DNA from: Oscillospiraceae bacterium
Lineage (GTDB): Bacteria > Bacillota > Clostridia > Oscillospirales > Ruminococcaceae
Reading direction: 5' to 3'
Assembly (NCBI GenBank): GCA_009783695.1
Contig: WRCY01000011.1
Location: forward strand, 1-49,827
Length of the DNA stretch: 49,827 bases
Shown here one piece after another: positions 40,350 through 48,782 of the stretch. The number at the start of each line of letters is the position of its first letter. The first letter of the stretch is position 1. The notes beneath the pieces were generated by a model that saw nothing but the letters and a program-made list of their open reading frames with translations, was not told where the DNA came from and did not search any database. A program made the position numbers and the translations under genes.

Positions 40350-41075
40350 ATGAATAACATGAACAGCAAAAACTACAAAATACTTGTGGTGGACGACGAA
40401 AAGCACAACATCGACGTACTAAACGACATTCTCAGCCCCCTGTACGACGTTATGATTGCAAAGGACGGAATAACCGCGGTAAAAATGGCGAAGGAGCTTC
40501 AGCCGGACTTGATTCTGCTCGACGTGGTTATGCCGGAGGTATCGGGCTTTAACGCAATCGCGACATTGAAAGCCACCGATTCCACCAGGCATATTCCCGT
40601 CATCTTTGTGACGAGCCTCGACGATTACAAGTACGAGGAAAAGGGTCTTGAGCTCGGCGCGGTCGACTATATCACCAAGCCGTTCCGCAGTGCGATTGCT
40701 TTGGCGCGGATTAAAACTCATCTTCAAATGGTGGACTATACAAGGAAAATCGAGCGTATGGTGGACGCGCTTAAAACAGAGCTTGCTTTTGTGGTTGAGG
40801 AGCTTGTCGAAATCAAGGAGCAGAATAAAGGCAGGGCAAAGAAGCAGGAGGAAGCTGCCGTCGCTATCGGCGCAGAGCAGGCGGCGGAGATTCTGAACAA
40901 GCTGGAACCGCTGCTCAAGTCCGGCAGCTCAAAGGCGGTCGAGCTCGCCGACCAGCTCAGAGGCGTCGCCGGGGCGGAAACGATTATTGAGCTTATAGAG
41001 GACTATGACTTTATGCAGGCGTTTAAAACGCTTAACAAGCTGAGAAGAATATACGGCGAGAGGGAAATGTTATGA
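40350..41075 (+). CDS. Response regulator with receiver and kinase-like C-terminal module
   Basis: A 241-residue protein. Receiver domain with VDDEKHN, phospho-Asp58 in LILLDVVMPE and Lys-Pro in DYITKPFRS. A coiled linker (EELVEIKEQNKGRAKKQEE) follows, then about 65 residues ([38 protein letters not shown]) that closely match the C-terminus of the preceding kinase. There is no DNA-binding or enzymatic domain. The receiver is strongly similar to that of the next gene, so the two arose by duplication and this one took its tail from the kinase. A docking or phosphate-relay role is inferred. AAAGGAGGCGC precedes the ATG. Confidence 0.88.
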   Translation: MNNMNSKNYKILVVDDEKHNIDVLNDILSPLYDVMIAKDGITAVKMAKELQPDLILLDVVMPEVSGFNAIATLKATDSTRHIPVIFVTSLDDYKYEEKGLELGAVDYITKPFRSAIALARIKTHLQMVDYTRKIERMVDALKTELAFVVEELVEIKEQNKGRAKKQEEAAVAIGAEQAAEILNKLEPLLKSGSSKAVELADQLRGVAGAETIIELIEDYDFMQAFKTLNKLRRIYGEREML

Positions 41076-41989
41076 ACACCGGCAATTATAAAATCCTCGT
41101 GATTGACGACGAGAAGCATAATATTGATGTTCTTAACGATATTCTGAGCCCGATGTATGAAGTGCTTGTTTCAAAAGACGGGCTTCACGGCATTAAGATG
41201 GCTAAGGAAATCGTGCCCGACCTCATTCTGCTGGATATTATAATGCCGGATATGTCGGGCTTTGAGGTAATCACAACGCTCAAGGGCGTCGACATTACGC
41301 GGCGGATTCCCGTTATATTCATAACGGGGCTCGACAGCTATAAAGACGAGGAAAAAGGTCTGCTGCTCGGCGCCGCGGACTATATCACCAAGCCGTTCCG
41401 CAACGCCATTGTAAAGGCGCGGGTGAAGACGCAGCTTCAGGTGGTTGAATACATACGTGCGCTCGAGCGCATCGGCATGGTTGACGCGCTGACCGACCTG
41501 CCTAACCGACGCGGCTTCGACAAGCAGCTGCAGAGCGAGTGGGGCCGCGCAAAACGCGAAAAAACGCCGATTAGCATTATGATGATAGACATAGACAAGT
41601 TCAAGGTTTTCAACGATACCTACGGGCACGCGCAGGGCGACATCGTATTGCAGTATGTGGCGAAAGAATTTAAAGACACTTTCAAGCGTCCCGCCGACTA
41701 TGTGGCGAGATGGGGCGGAGAGGAGTTTGTGATTCTGCTGCCGAACACCGATATGGAGGGCGCGCTCATCATCGGGGAGCATGTCCGCGCTAATATCGAG
41801 AAACTTAGAGTTCCGTGCGCGAGCGGCGACGCGAAAAGCTTATCGGTTACGGTGAGCATCGGGGTCAACTGTGAAATCCCGCCGCGCTACAGCACGCAGA
41901 ATGAGTTTCTGTCCAGAGCGGACAAAGCCCTCTACGCGGCGAAAGAAGCGGGCAGGAATATGGTAATCGCATCTCCGCTCATGCTGTAA
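41072..41989 (+). CDS. Response regulator diguanylate cyclase (REC-GGDEF)
   Basis: A 305-residue protein. The receiver (VIDDEKHN, Asp55) is joined to a GGDEF domain that makes cyclic di-GMP: DALTDLPNRRGFDKQL, MMIDIDKFKVFNDTYGHAQGD and ARWGGEEFVILLPNT (GGEEF active site). An inhibitory I-site RxxD (RPAD) lies five residues before GGEEF, so product inhibition is expected. Its start overlaps the stop of the preceding regulator (ATGA). It is the output of the kinase operon. Confidence 0.94.
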   Translation: MNTGNYKILVIDDEKHNIDVLNDILSPMYEVLVSKDGLHGIKMAKEIVPDLILLDIIMPDMSGFEVITTLKGVDITRRIPVIFITGLDSYKDEEKGLLLGAADYITKPFRNAIVKARVKTQLQVVEYIRALERIGMVDALTDLPNRRGFDKQLQSEWGRAKREKTPISIMMIDIDKFKVFNDTYGHAQGDIVLQYVAKEFKDTFKRPADYVARWGGEEFVILLPNTDMEGALIIGEHVRANIEKLRVPCASGDAKSLSVTVSIGVNCEIPPRYSTQNEFLSRADKALYAAKEAGRNMVIASPLML

Positions 41990-42074
41990 CCGGCATAATA
42001 TATATTTTTATTTTATATTATATTTTTAATGGACAGCAGTGCAGAAACATTAACTGAAGAAGCTTATAAAATCT

Positions 42075-42147
42075 AAAATAAATGGTGTTGAATCGGGAAA
42101 ATCGAAGCTTTTCATTCCTCATCGGTACAGAAAGGGCATGGTGAAAA
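42075..42147 (+). repeat. Dispersed leader repeat, copy before the pyrophosphatase gene
   Basis: A diverged copy: AATAAATGGTGTTGAATCGGG, AAAATCG, CTTTTCATT, then ACAGAAAGGGCATGGTGAAAA and the ATG. The mini-ORF ATG-GTG-AAA-AAT-GGT-TGA overlaps the gene start. Confidence 0.7.
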
Positions 42148-44274
42148 ATGGTTGAAAATCTATTCTGGCTCGGTTATGTGGGCGCGGGTTTAGCGCTCGG
42201 ATTCGCTTTTATCCAGGCACGCAGAATCCTCAAATACTCCGAGGGCAACGAGGTTATGGTTAAAATAGCGACAGCCATACGCTCCGGCGCGAACGCCTAC
42301 CTAAAGCGGCAGTATGAAGTCGTTGCAATCTTTTTTTCCGTAATGTTCATTGCGTTACTGGCGTTATCGCTTTTCGGGTTTGTCAACAGATATGTGCCTT
42401 TCGCGTTTGTAACCGGCGGATTTTTTACCGGTCTATCCGGGTTTATCGGCATGAAAGTCGCCACATACGCCAACGCCCGCACCGCGAACGCCGCGACCCG
42501 CAGCCTCAACAGGGCGCTTCGCATCGCCTTTTCATCTGGTACCGTGATGGGCTTTACGGTTAACGGGCTGGGTCTGCTCGATATTACTACATGGTATCTG
42601 CTTCTTAAATATGTTTTTAACGAGAGCATCGAAGTTATTGCGATGACGATGGTTACGTTCGGTATGGGCATTGCAACCATGGCGATGTTTGCGCGTGTCG
42701 GGGGCGGTATTTTCACAAAAGCCGCGGACGTCGGCGCTGACCTCGTGGGTAAAATTGAAGCCGGTATTCCCGAGGACGACCCGAGGAATCCGGCTGTAAT
42801 CGCCGACAACGTAGGCGATAACGTGGGCGACGTTGCAGGCATGGGCGCCGACCTTTATGAATCTAACTCTAACGCCATTGTCGCCACTATTGCTATCGGG
42901 ATTGGCGCGGGTTACGGCTCTTCCGGGCTGCTGCTGCCTATTTTAATTTCAACAGTCGGTGTTATCGCCTCCCTCATCGGAACGTTCTTCGTCCGTACAA
43001 AGGAGCAAATTGACCAGAAGACTCTGCTGCGCTCCCTGCACAAAGGCATCTTTGTCGCGGGAATCCTTGCGGCAATCGCTACGCTGCCGGTGACGCTTTA
43101 TATCGCAAAAGCGTCGGAATCCTCAATGGCGCACAACGCGGAGGGGATTTTCGTTGCGGTAATCCTCGGGATTATCACCGGATTTATCGTCAGCCATTTT
43201 ACTGAGTATTACACATCGGACGCCAGCAGACCCACGCGCGAGCTTGCGGAATCCAGCGAAACCGGGACCGCAACGATGATGATTGGCGGGCTCGCCCTCG
43301 GCATGAAGTCAACTGCCGGCCCTATTGTGGCTATATCGGTGTCTGCAATCATCAGCTTTTTTGTTTCCGGCGGGCACTCGGACTTTAATGCGGGGCTTTA
43401 CGGAATAGGGCTTGCCGCCGTCGCCATGCTCGCGACAAACGCCATTATTCTCGCGACCGACGCTTTCGGGCCTGTTGTCGATAATGCCGGGGGAATTGCG
43501 GAAATGGCAAAGCTGCCGAAAGAAGTCCGCGAGCGCACAGACGCGCTCGACGCGCTCGGAAACACCACCGCCGCCACCGGCAAAGGCTTCGCGATTTGTT
43601 CAACCGCGTTTACGTCGCTGGCACTTTTAGTTGCCTATGTCAACGTTGTGAAAGACGGCTACATAGAAGCGGGAAAGGTGGACGAGGCAGGAAATGCACT
43701 GTTAGACCTCACGCTCACCAACCCGCCTGTCCTGATTGGTCTTTTCCTCGGGTCGGCGCTTGCATTCGTCTTTGCAGCCCTTTGCATTTCCGCCGTTCAC
43801 AGAGCCGCAAAGAGCGTTGTGGTGGAAGTCCGCCGTCAGTTCAGGGAAATCGAGGGGCTGATGGAGGGCACGGCTGAGGCGGATTACGCGGCCTGTGTGG
43901 ACTTATGTACGCGCAGCGCGCAGAAGCAGATGATTGCCCCGTCTATACTTGCAATCGCTTCTCCGGTTGTGGTGGGCGTGTTTTTAGGCGCGGCGGGAGT
44001 AGTCGGGCTGCTTGCGGGTGTTATAGTGACAGGTTTTGCCATGGCGGTATTTATGATGAATTCCGGCGGCGCCTGGGATAACGCCAAAAAGCATATCGAA
44101 AGCGGGAATTTCGGGGGGAAAGGCAGCGAAAACCATAAGTCCTCCGTGATTGGCGATACTGTAGGTGACCCGTTTAAAGATACGGCGGGCCCGTCTTTTA
44201 ATATATTAATTACACTTTCTTCCACAGTCGCCCTTGTATTCGCGGGGGTAACGATTGCGTTTTCTTTAGTGTAG
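42148..44274 (+). CDS. hppA: Membrane ion-pumping pyrophosphatase, K+-dependent type
   Basis: A 708-residue protein with about 16 helices. The substrate site is unmistakable: GGGIFTKAADVGADLVGKIEAGIPEDDPRNPAVIADNVGDNVGDVAGMGADLYES. A second conserved block is AEMAKLPKEVRERTDALDALGNTTAATGKGFAI. The Ala and Gly in TTAATGKG are the residues that mark the K+-dependent subfamily (Lys/Thr in the K+-independent one). It couples pyrophosphate hydrolysis to pumping of H+ or Na+, saving energy in anaerobes; which ion is not decided from this reading. It lies between two c-di-GMP signalling operons and has a leader-repeat copy. Confidence 0.95.
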   Translation: MVENLFWLGYVGAGLALGFAFIQARRILKYSEGNEVMVKIATAIRSGANAYLKRQYEVVAIFFSVMFIALLALSLFGFVNRYVPFAFVTGGFFTGLSGFIGMKVATYANARTANAATRSLNRALRIAFSSGTVMGFTVNGLGLLDITTWYLLLKYVFNESIEVIAMTMVTFGMGIATMAMFARVGGGIFTKAADVGADLVGKIEAGIPEDDPRNPAVIADNVGDNVGDVAGMGADLYESNSNAIVATIAIGIGAGYGSSGLLLPILISTVGVIASLIGTFFVRTKEQIDQKTLLRSLHKGIFVAGILAAIATLPVTLYIAKASESSMAHNAEGIFVAVILGIITGFIVSHFTEYYTSDASRPTRELAESSETGTATMMIGGLALGMKSTAGPIVAISVSAIISFFVSGGHSDFNAGLYGIGLAAVAMLATNAIILATDAFGPVVDNAGGIAEMAKLPKEVRERTDALDALGNTTAATGKGFAICSTAFTSLALLVAYVNVVKDGYIEAGKVDEAGNALLDLTLTNPPVLIGLFLGSALAFVFAALCISAVHRAAKSVVVEVRRQFREIEGLMEGTAEADYAACVDLCTRSAQKQMIAPSILAIASPVVVGVFLGAAGVVGLLAGVIVTGFAMAVFMMNSGGAWDNAKKHIESGNFGGKGSENHKSSVIGDTVGDPFKDTAGPSFNILITLSSTVALVFAGVTIAFSLV

Positions 44275-44291
44275 ATTTAATATAGTCGTTT

Positions 44292-44322
44292 AACTTAAAA
44301 AGCATGAAATGCTTTTTAAGTT
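44292..44322. terminator. Terminator after the pyrophosphatase gene
   Basis: A 14-bp perfect stem AACTTAAAAAGCAT-GAA-ATGCTTTTTAAGTT between convergent genes. Confidence 0.75.
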
Positions 44323-44346
44323 CGATGCGGTTTTCAAGTTAATCAA

Positions 44347-46206
44347 CTATATAATCCCCTCAATCAACTCCGCCGCCCCGTCATAATCCGCGCTCAACAC
44401 ACAACGTGCAATCTCCGTCATGACGCCGCTCCCGCGCACTGCGCCGACTTCTGCCATAATTTCATCAATCGTACCTATATCAAACTCCTCAAGCGCAGCC
44501 TTTAGCCGCAGCAGCGTTTCCGCGGGAACGTCTGCAGCGCTGCTGCGTTCGCCGGCTTGAACCGTGATTTTATCAATGACACCTTGCAGCTCGGAAATAA
44601 ACCTGTTAATATTCTCTTTGACATAGCCATCATTTCCTCTTTTCGCCGCCGCTTCAAACGAACCTGCAAGCTCTGACAAGGCTGTTTCACCCACATTCGC
44701 AGCCGCACTTTTAAGAGCGTGAACGTAGGTTATAAACAGCTTCATGTCGCCTTTTTCAAGGCACTGCGGAATTTCAGTCAGCTTTTTCCTTGAATCATTC
44801 AAAAACACTTCAAGTATAGCTAATTTATCAACCGTAGCAGGAGCGGTTACATCAGCCTCGGTCTGCTTATGCCGCGGAATCCATTCGGCAAGCAGAGCAC
44901 TCAGCTTCGGCATTTCCACAGGCTTCGCCAAAAAGTCGCTGAAGCTGTTTTCAATATACATCTCCCTCATTCCGGTTAGTGCGTTTGCGGTCAGTGCGAT
45001 TATCGGCGATTCTGCGTAATATTCGTCAAGCCTGCGGATAATCCTAATCGCCTCAATCCCGTCCATATCCGGCATGAGGTGGTCCAGGAACACAATGTCG
45101 TATATATTTGCGGCGCATAACTCAATCGCCTGCGCCGCCGAAGTGCAGGTTTTCACCTGCATTTTATACGGCGCAAGCAGCCCTTCCATGACTTTTAAGT
45201 TAGTGGGTATGTCATCAACGATTAGTACGCTTGCTTCAGGCGCGGTGAAATAACCCGTTTCGCTTCTGCCGGCATAGAGCTTCTGTAAACCGGGCGCATC
45301 TTTTATCGGCGTATGGTCACGGATTTCCTGCGTCAGCGTCACAGTGAACGTGCTTCCGCTGCCGTAGTCGCTCGTAACCTCTATGTCGCCGCCCATTAAA
45401 AGGCACAGCTTTCTTGTAATCGACAATCCCAGACCCGTACCCTGGATATTGCGGTTTTTCCCGGAATCGAACTGCGTGAATTCTTCAAACAGCGTTTTTA
45501 AATCCGCGGGTTTTATGCCGATTCCCGAATCGGTGACGGTTATGATAAGCTTAACAAACGCCCGAGCATTATCAGCCGCCGCAGGCGGACTGCCGGCGAT
45601 ACTAAAGTTAACAAAACCCTCCGGCGTGTACTTTACTGCATTGTTAAGAATATTAATCAGGACTTGCCGGATTCTCGTTTCATCGCCGTATAGCCATGCA
45701 GGCAGGTTTTCATCAATTAAAGCGGAAAACGTAAGCGTTTCTTTCATCTTAATGTTAATAAGCGCACAGACGTTGCTGAACAGCTCGTCCAGCCTGTATT
45801 CATGCGGATGGATTTCAAGTTTGCCCGACTCTATTTTCGACAGGTCCAAAATGTCGTTTATAAGCGTCAAAAGGTTATTGCCCGCCTGTTTAATCGTGCA
45901 GACGTTTTCGTAAACCTCCTGCGGTAAATCCTCGCGCAGAATAAGCTCCGACATTCCGATTACCGCGTTCATCGGAGTGCGGATTTCGTGGCTCATACTC
46001 GCCAAAAAGTCGGACTTCGCCTTGGTGGCAGCTTCGGCGCGGCTTGCAAGCGAATAGGTTTCAGCTACAAGCTGCTCGTTGCGTATGAGCATTTCATTAT
46101 ACTTTTTCTTTTGCCTTTTGGACTTTTTCAAGTGTGCAAACAAGTACCACAACAGCGATATAACCGCCCCGAGCAAAACCCAGATAATCAGCTCAATATA
46201 TTCCAT
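44347..46206 (-). CDS. Membrane hybrid sensor kinase with REC and Hpt
   Basis: A 619-residue protein: one N-terminal membrane helix ([21 protein letters not shown]), a short basic coiled region, HisKA ([22 protein letters not shown]), HATPase_c ([37 protein letters not shown]), a receiver ([32 protein letters not shown]), an Hpt domain ([20 protein letters not shown]) and a C-terminal helical tail ([20 protein letters not shown]). Without an outside domain it may sense a membrane or internal cue. The ATG overlaps the stop of the HD-GYP gene upstream (TGATG), so the two are co-translated and likely partners. Confidence 0.92.
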   Translation of the reverse strand: MEYIELIIWVLLGAVISLLWYLFAHLKKSKRQKKKYNEMLIRNEQLVAETYSLASRAEAATKAKSDFLASMSHEIRTPMNAVIGMSELILREDLPQEVYENVCTIKQAGNNLLTLINDILDLSKIESGKLEIHPHEYRLDELFSNVCALINIKMKETLTFSALIDENLPAWLYGDETRIRQVLINILNNAVKYTPEGFVNFSIAGSPPAAADNARAFVKLIITVTDSGIGIKPADLKTLFEEFTQFDSGKNRNIQGTGLGLSITRKLCLLMGGDIEVTSDYGSGSTFTVTLTQEIRDHTPIKDAPGLQKLYAGRSETGYFTAPEASVLIVDDIPTNLKVMEGLLAPYKMQVKTCTSAAQAIELCAANIYDIVFLDHLMPDMDGIEAIRIIRRLDEYYAESPIIALTANALTGMREMYIENSFSDFLAKPVEMPKLSALLAEWIPRHKQTEADVTAPATVDKLAILEVFLNDSRKKLTEIPQCLEKGDMKLFITYVHALKSAAANVGETALSELAGSFEAAAKRGNDGYVKENINRFISELQGVIDKITVQAGERSSAADVPAETLLRLKAALEEFDIGTIDEIMAEVGAVRGSGVMTEIARCVLSADYDGAAELIEGII

Positions 46207-47264
46207 CAATCAGCTCCCTGCGCTATTTTACGGAAATCTTCCTCAATGTCTTCAAACAGTTCTGCAAGCAGCGGGTCAAACTGCGTTCCCTTGCCCCCGG
46301 AGATAGTTCTTACCGCCTCCTCATGCGTAAACGCCTTTTTATACGGACGCTCGGAAATGAGCGCGTCATAAACGTCCGCAATCGCCATCAGCCGCCCGTG
46401 CAGCGGGATTTCCTCGCCCTTGAGCCCCTGCGGATACCCTTTCCCGTCCCAGCGTTCATGGTGGGTGTACGCCATCAGTGCCGCCTGATGCAAAAACTCG
46501 CTTTCATCTACTTTCGTAATGATTCTCATAATAGCTTCCTTGCCCCGAACCGCATGATTTTTCATTACGGCAAACTCCTCATCGGTTAGCTTAGCGGGCT
46601 TATTCAGAATCCCGTCGGGTATGCATATTTTCCCCACGTCATGCAGCTGTGCGGACTGAATAAGCAGGTCCAAATCCCAGACTGCGACCGCATCCTTGTA
46701 CAGATTCCGCTCGGCCATTTTCTCGACTAACAGCTTCAAATAATTCTGCGTCCTGTCTATGTGGCCGCCGGTGTTGTCGTCACGGAACTCCACCATCTCA
46801 GCAACCGTGCTTAAAATAGCGTCCTGCAGCTGTACGATTTTATCAGTTTTAATTTTTACCAACCGCTCAAGGTTATTGGTATGCTCGGCAAGCAGCAGAT
46901 GCGTTTCTATTCGTTTTTGCAGGATTTTTTTGTTGAACGGCTTTGTTATATAGTCAGCCGCGCCGAGCGACAAGCCCTCGAACTCATTGTCCGCCGCCGA
47001 CAGCGCGGTAAGGAATATTACCGGGATTTTTGCCGTGGATTTATCTGCCTTGATTTTTTTGATTGCCCCGTACCCGTCCATTTCCGGCATTTCAATGTCA
47101 AGCAATATTAAATCCGGAAGCTTTTTGTTTCCCATTTTTTTCAACAGCGTAACCGCACGAACGCCGCTGTCTACGGTCATTACGTCATAGTGACCCTGCA
47201 ATGCGGTTTTGCCTGTCAACAGATTAGTCGGGTCGTCGTCAACAAGCATAATTAGTTTTTTCAT
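46206..47264 (-). CDS. Response regulator with HD-GYP c-di-GMP phosphodiesterase domain
   Basis: A 352-residue protein. The receiver ([34 protein letters not shown]) is joined to an HD-GYP domain that hydrolyses cyclic di-GMP: the HD motif is [13 protein letters not shown], followed by [20 protein letters not shown] with the GYP motif and [18 protein letters not shown]. The start is placed at [10 protein letters not shown]. The frame is, however, open for 51 more codons upstream through two leader-repeat copies from a TTG, so an N-terminally extended form is possible. It opposes the diguanylate cyclase encoded at 41-42 kb. Confidence 0.93.
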   Translation of the reverse strand: MKKLIMLVDDDPTNLLTGKTALQGHYDVMTVDSGVRAVTLLKKMGNKKLPDLILLDIEMPEMDGYGAIKKIKADKSTAKIPVIFLTALSAADNEFEGLSLGAADYITKPFNKKILQKRIETHLLLAEHTNNLERLVKIKTDKIVQLQDAILSTVAEMVEFRDDNTGGHIDRTQNYLKLLVEKMAERNLYKDAVAVWDLDLLIQSAQLHDVGKICIPDGILNKPAKLTDEEFAVMKNHAVRGKEAIMRIITKVDESEFLHQAALMAYTHHERWDGKGYPQGLKGEEIPLHGRLMAIADVYDALISERPYKKAFTHEEAVRTISGGKGTQFDPLLAELFEDIEEDFRKIAQGAD

Positions 47265-47419
47265 ATTTTCACCATGTCCTTTCTTCACAAAAATGTAATG
47301 AAAACAACATTCCTCCCGAGTCGGTTTTATTTGTTTCAAACTTTCACCATGTCCTTTCTTCACCAACAAAGAATAAAAAAGTTTCGTTTTCCCCGATTCA
47401 GTACCATTCGTTTTCAACC
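47265..47419 (-). repeat. Two tandem leader-repeat copies before the HD-GYP gene
   Basis: Copies at about 47343-47419 (first) and 47265-47342 (second), both ending GTGAAGAAAGGACATGGTGAAA. The first starts TTGAAAACG and keeps ACTGAATCGGGGAAAACG. An indel puts both in frame with the gene, producing VKKGHGES and VKKGHGEN in the possible extension. Confidence 0.82.
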
Positions 47420-47431
47420 TTATCTTTATCC

Positions 47432-48757
47432 TTAAGCAATTACGCCCGCGACAAGCTTCAGAATGTCAAGCGCGTCGCTTGTGCCGACATTATAACCTAA
47501 ACCATATCTTGTACGCTGCTCGTTTGTAAGAGGTGAAATTCCCGCAATGTAGCGCAGAATATTCAACGCGTCGCCTGTGGTATATTTATGGGTAGTAGGT
47601 GGATTCTCGGCGGTACCGGTGATATTCCCGAAATTTCTTCCGCCGTGAAATCCGCAGTCGGCGCAGTTGAAGCACTTTATTATATCCTCATATCCGCCGA
47701 GCATTTCCTGCAGTATAGCTGAAAGGCGCGGCGTTTCGATTTCGTCACGGAGCATTCGCAACCCAGTGATATACGGGCCGCCCGTACCTCTGTGACGGCG
47801 GGTATAGTCGTTGTTAAGCCAAAATATATTATTTTCCTCTTCAAAGCTTGCGGTGATACCATAATCACCGAGCGCATCAACGATTAATTGAAATTGTTCG
47901 GGTATGACCGTGTTTATAAGATACTCGCCGCTGAGGTAAAAGTAAGCGAAAACCTTTCTGAAAGCATCGTTTTTCATAAATAAATCAAACTCATCGGAAT
48001 GATTTTCTTTCAGGAAAAGCATATACTCAAGCGTCCAGAATGTAACTTCGTAAAAAAAGCCTCCACTGATGTATTGATTGAATATGTACCCGCACACCAA
48101 TTCCGGGGAGCCGATGAACAAGTCGTCCTCCACTCCGTTACGGTCAATGAATTTCAAAACGTAATCGGTTAAGTCAGCCATCAGCAATAAATTTTGATGA
48201 ACCGCACCGTATTCATGCATTAAACCATACGCTCCTAATATATTTGAGGATGCGTTCGATGTGGGTGAAACATATTTAATAAAATGAAACGTCCGCAGTT
48301 CCTCAGGTATGCTTGCGGTAGCGGCTGACGTATAAAATTTCACCGGGTGGTAAGAAATCGGTAGTATTTCACCCGTTATTAAATGACGCCCCTGATGAAA
48401 CCGATGATAATAATAATGCGAGGCAGGACGTGCGGTTTGCATAAACGGGTCCCAATTCGGGATTCTGCTGTGGTCGTAGTAATTTCCTATAAACCCCGAA
48501 ACCCCCTCGTTTCCGACAGGTGCGAGCGGCAGCAGGAACCTTCCGCTCGGACTGTATCGCATAATCGCACGGCGGACTTCCTCTATTGTTTCCGCTGTGC
48601 CGGTGACAGACGCATATACCGGGTCAAGGTCGCTGAAGTCGCAGCGGCTTTCACCCCAGTCGCGCAGTAAACAGGGCGTGCTCGCCGCGGCTTGCAAACC
48701 TGACATTAAGATTATTATAATTGAAAGTAACGTCGTTGAAATTCGTCGGAGCTGCAT
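47432..48757 (-). CDS. Secreted protein of unknown function with dockerin-like C-terminus
   Basis: A 441-residue protein. Signal peptide MQLRRISTTLLSIIIILMSG with probable cleavage after QAAAS. About 340 residues follow that I do not recognise; they are rich in Tyr/Phe, with stretches such as HEYGAVHQNLLLMADLTDYV and a CFNCADCGFHGG segment near the end. An HE-x-x-x-H-like pattern (HEYGAVH) is present; it hints at a metalloprotease-like fold but is not enough to assign one. The last 50 residues are a dockerin-like module (TTGDALNILRYIAGISPLT, GTSDALDILKLVAGV) without calcium loops. The start at 48757 has AAAGGAGA upstream. Confidence 0.7.
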   Translation of the reverse strand: MQLRRISTTLLSIIIILMSGLQAAASTPCLLRDWGESRCDFSDLDPVYASVTGTAETIEEVRRAIMRYSPSGRFLLPLAPVGNEGVSGFIGNYYDHSRIPNWDPFMQTARPASHYYYHRFHQGRHLITGEILPISYHPVKFYTSAATASIPEELRTFHFIKYVSPTSNASSNILGAYGLMHEYGAVHQNLLLMADLTDYVLKFIDRNGVEDDLFIGSPELVCGYIFNQYISGGFFYEVTFWTLEYMLFLKENHSDEFDLFMKNDAFRKVFAYFYLSGEYLINTVIPEQFQLIVDALGDYGITASFEEENNIFWLNNDYTRRHRGTGGPYITGLRMLRDEIETPRLSAILQEMLGGYEDIIKCFNCADCGFHGGRNFGNITGTAENPPTTHKYTTGDALNILRYIAGISPLTNEQRTRYGLGYNVGTSDALDILKLVAGVIA

Positions 48758-48782
48758 AAATTTTCTCCTTTCAATTTTACTG

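Noticed and set aside
46207-47417. 403-residue version of the HD-GYP regulator as the main annotation
   Set aside because: The first 51 codons are two leader-repeat copies and the start would be a TTG without a ribosome binding site. The receiver begins normally at [10 protein letters not shown], so the shorter form is annotated and the extension is listed as a finding.
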